A stretch of 7,478 nt of DNA from Candidatus Saccharimonadota bacterium (GTDB taxonomy: Bacteria > Patescibacteriota > Saccharimonadia > Saccharimonadales > SLHW01), in the NCBI GenBank assembly GCA_007135955.1, contig SLHW01000034.1, positions 1 to 7,478 on the forward strand. Reading direction: 5' to 3'. The translations under genes and the position numbers were made by a program. Numbering within the stretch: position 1 is the first letter of the stretch; each line of letters starts with the position of its first letter. Shown piece by piece: positions 5,660 through 7,478 of the stretch. The notes beneath the pieces are model-generated. The model was not told the origin of the DNA and searched no databases. It saw only the letters and a program-made list of their open reading frames with translations.

Positions 5660-7114
5660 ATGAGTTATTACATCACCACATCTATTCCCTATGCTAATGC
5701 TGATCCGCATATTGGCTTTGCTTTGGAGTTGATTCAGGCTGATACTCTGGCTCGTTATGCTCGGCAACAGGGCGAAGAAGTTGTTTTTTCAACTGGTACT
5801 GATGAACACGGCACGAAAGTGTATGAAAAAGCACAAGAAAAAGGCATCGAGCCACTCAAGCTGACTGATGAGCTGAGCCAGAATTTTCGCAATCTCGCTG
5901 AAGTTGTCAACTCTAGTCATAATCGCTTTATTCGCACTACCGACAAAGATCACGAAAAGCGCGCTCAGAAGATTTGGCAAGCACTCGAAAAAGACATTTA
6001 CAAGGCACAATACAAGGGGCTTTACTGCGTTGGCTGCGAAGCATATGTGACCGAAGCGAACTCCAAGGAGCATGGTGGTGAGTGTCCGGTTCACCAAAAA
6101 CCATACAAAGTGCTCGAGGAAGAGAATTATTTCTTTAAGCTCAGCCAGTACAGCGATGAAATCAAGGCTGCGATTGAATCGGGTGACCTACAGGTATTAC
6201 CAGCGCATCGTAAAAACGAAATACTAGGTGTTATCAAGGAAGGACTTGAGGACATTAGCATTTCTCGCCCATCAGATAAGTTGCCGTGGGGCGTACCAGT
6301 GCCAGGTGATAAGAAGCAGGTAATGTACGTGTGGTTCGAGGCACTAATGAACTACATCACCGTGCTTGGCTATCCAGATAAAGACGACTTCAAGGCCTAT
6401 TGGCCGGCAAATGTACAGGTAGTTGGCAAAGATATCCTACGGTTTCATGCTGCAATTTGGCCGGGCATGTTACTGGGTCTTGGTATTGAATTACCAAAGA
6501 AGCTGTATGTCCACGGATTTATAAACATCGATGGGCAAAAAATCAGTAAAAGTCTGGGCAATGTCGTGCATCCGCAAGAGATTGTCGAACAATATGGCAC
6601 CGACGCACTTCGTTACTATCTGCTTGGCCATATTCCATCGAGTGGTGACGGTGACTTTACTTGGGAGAAATTTCACGATGCCTATACCAATGAGCTAGGC
6701 AACGAACTAGGAAATGCTATGCAGCGAACAGTGGCGATGATTGTGAAGTATAAGCATGGCCAACTTGAGAAACTGGCGCGCTCACAACACGACGAGGCTA
6801 AATATCACGAAGCCATCGAGCAATGTCAGTTTGATAAGGCGCTCGAAGTTGTCTGGAAGATGATTCGCGGACTCAACCAGTACATCGAAGAAGAGAAGCC
6901 GTGGGTAGTTGCAAAGAGTGGCGACACGCTGCACCTAGAAGCGATCTTGTCTCATCAGGCTGCAAGCCTTATGCAAATTGCTGACTTACTTGAACCATTT
7001 CTCCCGAGCACTGCTGTCGCTATTAAACAGGCGTTCTCAGCTGATCCAATTGTATTGCCTGACAAGACGTTATTCCCTCGGGTTGAACGAGAGGATGAGG
7101 AGCAAAAAGACTAA
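5660..7114 (+). CDS. metG: Methionyl-tRNA synthetase
   Basis: Class I aminoacyl-tRNA synthetase charging tRNA-Met (including the initiator) with methionine in the cytoplasm; essential. The 484-aa product is complete: TTSIPYANADPHIGF (6-20, with the HIGH motif as HIGF), GTDEHG (46-51), a zinc knuckle with C123, C126, C142 and H145, the ISRPSDKLPWGVPVPGD region (201-217), YVWFEAL (223-229), VVGKDILRFH (254-263), KISKS (294-298) and an anticodon-binding helical domain with YIEEEKPW (408-415), ending at LFPRVE. It lacks the C-terminal EMAP/tRBD tRNA-binding domain of the longer E. coli (677 aa) type, as in other minimal MetRS. The single CxxC...CxxH knuckle resembles the Thermus type. A strong SD sets the start, a structured leader precedes it, and tatD follows after 2 nt, so the two are almost surely co-transcribed. 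Confidence 0.97.
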   Translation: MSYYITTSIPYANADPHIGFALELIQADTLARYARQQGEEVVFSTGTDEHGTKVYEKAQEKGIEPLKLTDELSQNFRNLAEVVNSSHNRFIRTTDKDHEKRAQKIWQALEKDIYKAQYKGLYCVGCEAYVTEANSKEHGGECPVHQKPYKVLEEENYFFKLSQYSDEIKAAIESGDLQVLPAHRKNEILGVIKEGLEDISISRPSDKLPWGVPVPGDKKQVMYVWFEALMNYITVLGYPDKDDFKAYWPANVQVVGKDILRFHAAIWPGMLLGLGIELPKKLYVHGFINIDGQKISKSLGNVVHPQEIVEQYGTDALRYYLLGHIPSSGDGDFTWEKFHDAYTNELGNELGNAMQRTVAMIVKYKHGQLEKLARSQHDEAKYHEAIEQCQFDKALEVVWKMIRGLNQYIEEEKPWVVAKSGDTLHLEAILSHQAASLMQIADLLEPFLPSTAVAIKQAFSADPIVLPDKTLFPRVEREDEEQKD

Positions 7115-7116
7115 TT

Positions 7117-7478
7117 ATGGAATTTGTTGATACGCATTGTCATATTCACTTTGAGGATTATGACCTCAAAGTCGACAAGGTGCTTGAAAATGCCAAAAAA
7201 GCCGGGGTCACCAAACTAGTTGCTGTTGGTTGCACCGTCAAAGACAGTACTGCCGGCGTGCAACTAGCAGAAGCTCAAGAAGGTGTTTACGCAGCAGTTG
7301 GTATTCATCCACATCATGCTAAGGAATACGATGGCGATAAGGTCGCCCTCAAAGAGCTCGGCATGTTAGCGGCTAGCGAACACACTGTCGCTATTGGCGA
7401 GTGCGGGCTAGATTATTACTATGAAAAATCACCAAAGGAAACACAGAAAGTTGTCTTTGAAGAACAGCTACAAATCGC
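7117..7478 (+). CDS. tatD: TatD-family metal-dependent hydrolase/DNase (partial, cut by window end)
   Basis: The first 120 residues of a TatD-type TIM-barrel metallohydrolase are present; the family is about 255-265 aa, so roughly half is missing off the right edge. It is cytoplasmic, and members act as Mg2+-dependent 3'-5' exonuclease/DNase in DNA repair and turnover. Visible marks are FVDTHCHIHF with the HxH metal pair (H7, H9), VGIHPHHA (61-68) and IGECGLDYYY (93-102) with metal ligand E95. The ATG is 2 nt after the metG stop; an SD-like GAGGAG lies inside the end of metG (7097-7102), 14 nt upstream, a bit far, so translational coupling is likely. metG-tatD is a common bacterial gene order, often followed by rnmV and ksgA/rsmA. 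Nothing suggests it is broken. Confidence 0.95.
   Translation, partial: MEFVDTHCHIHFEDYDLKVDKVLENAKKAGVTKLVAVGCTVKDSTAGVQLAEAQEGVYAAVGIHPHHAKEYDGDKVALKELGMLAASEHTVAIGECGLDYYYEKSPKETQKVVFEEQLQI

Noticed and set aside
5789..6097. Minus-strand 102-codon frame opposite metG
   Set aside because: It is a shadow of highly conserved MetRS codons, without SD or domain.
1..7478. Alternative genetic code (TGA as Gly/Trp) as in some CPR groups
   Set aside because: The GH37 gene ends at TGA exactly where the family C-terminus is expected, and no in-frame TGA is needed in any gene.

Overview
The window looks like chromosome from a small-genome Patescibacteria/CPR bacterium, most likely Candidatus Saccharibacteria (TM7). 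This is an inference from gene content and sequence style: a short methionyl-tRNA synthetase followed directly by tatD, a DUF5667-type protein with a 'KGFAH' N-terminus, and a tiny Cys/His zinc protein. Genes are tightly packed and Shine-Dalgarno (SD) sites are patchy. TGA acts as a normal stop (the trehalase-family gene ends with it), so the recoded-TGA lineages (SR1/Gracilibacteria) are unlikely.

Layout: (1) Bases 1-133 are non-coding and rich in inverted and direct repeats. (2) Bases 134-3152, minus strand, hold a two-gene operon. A membrane-anchored trypsin-like serine protease (684 aa) comes first, and a short MgtE-type magnesium transporter (325 aa) starts inside its last codons (14-nt overlap). 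(3) An 83-bp divergent spacer follows. (4) Bases 3236-4495, plus strand, encode a cytoplasmic GH37 (trehalase-family) glycosidase with the catalytic pair kept but several expected substrate-binding residues changed. (5) The 237-bp gap 4496-4732 carries a terminator-like hairpin and then a cluster of TTTGAT/ATCAAA repeats over the promoter of the next gene. (6) Bases 4733-5350 encode an exported or membrane-anchored DUF5667-like helical protein. (7) Bases 5387-5551 encode a 54-aa Cys/His protein. (8) A leader with two hairpins precedes metG (5660-7114). tatD starts 2 nt after metG and runs off the window.

How they may work together: metG-tatD is a common housekeeping pair. The protease and MgtE are translationally linked and both membrane-located, so they may act at the same membrane site, but no substrate can be named. 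The GH37 enzyme, the DUF5667 protein and the 54-aa protein each look like separate transcription units.

I see no CRISPR array, transposase, integrase, toxin-antitoxin pair, recognisable defence system, tRNA or rRNA. The most interesting leads are the altered GH37 active site, the 19-bp-phased repeat cluster before the DUF5667 gene, the metG leader hairpins, and the protease-MgtE pair with histidine clusters on both predicted cytoplasmic tails of the protease.
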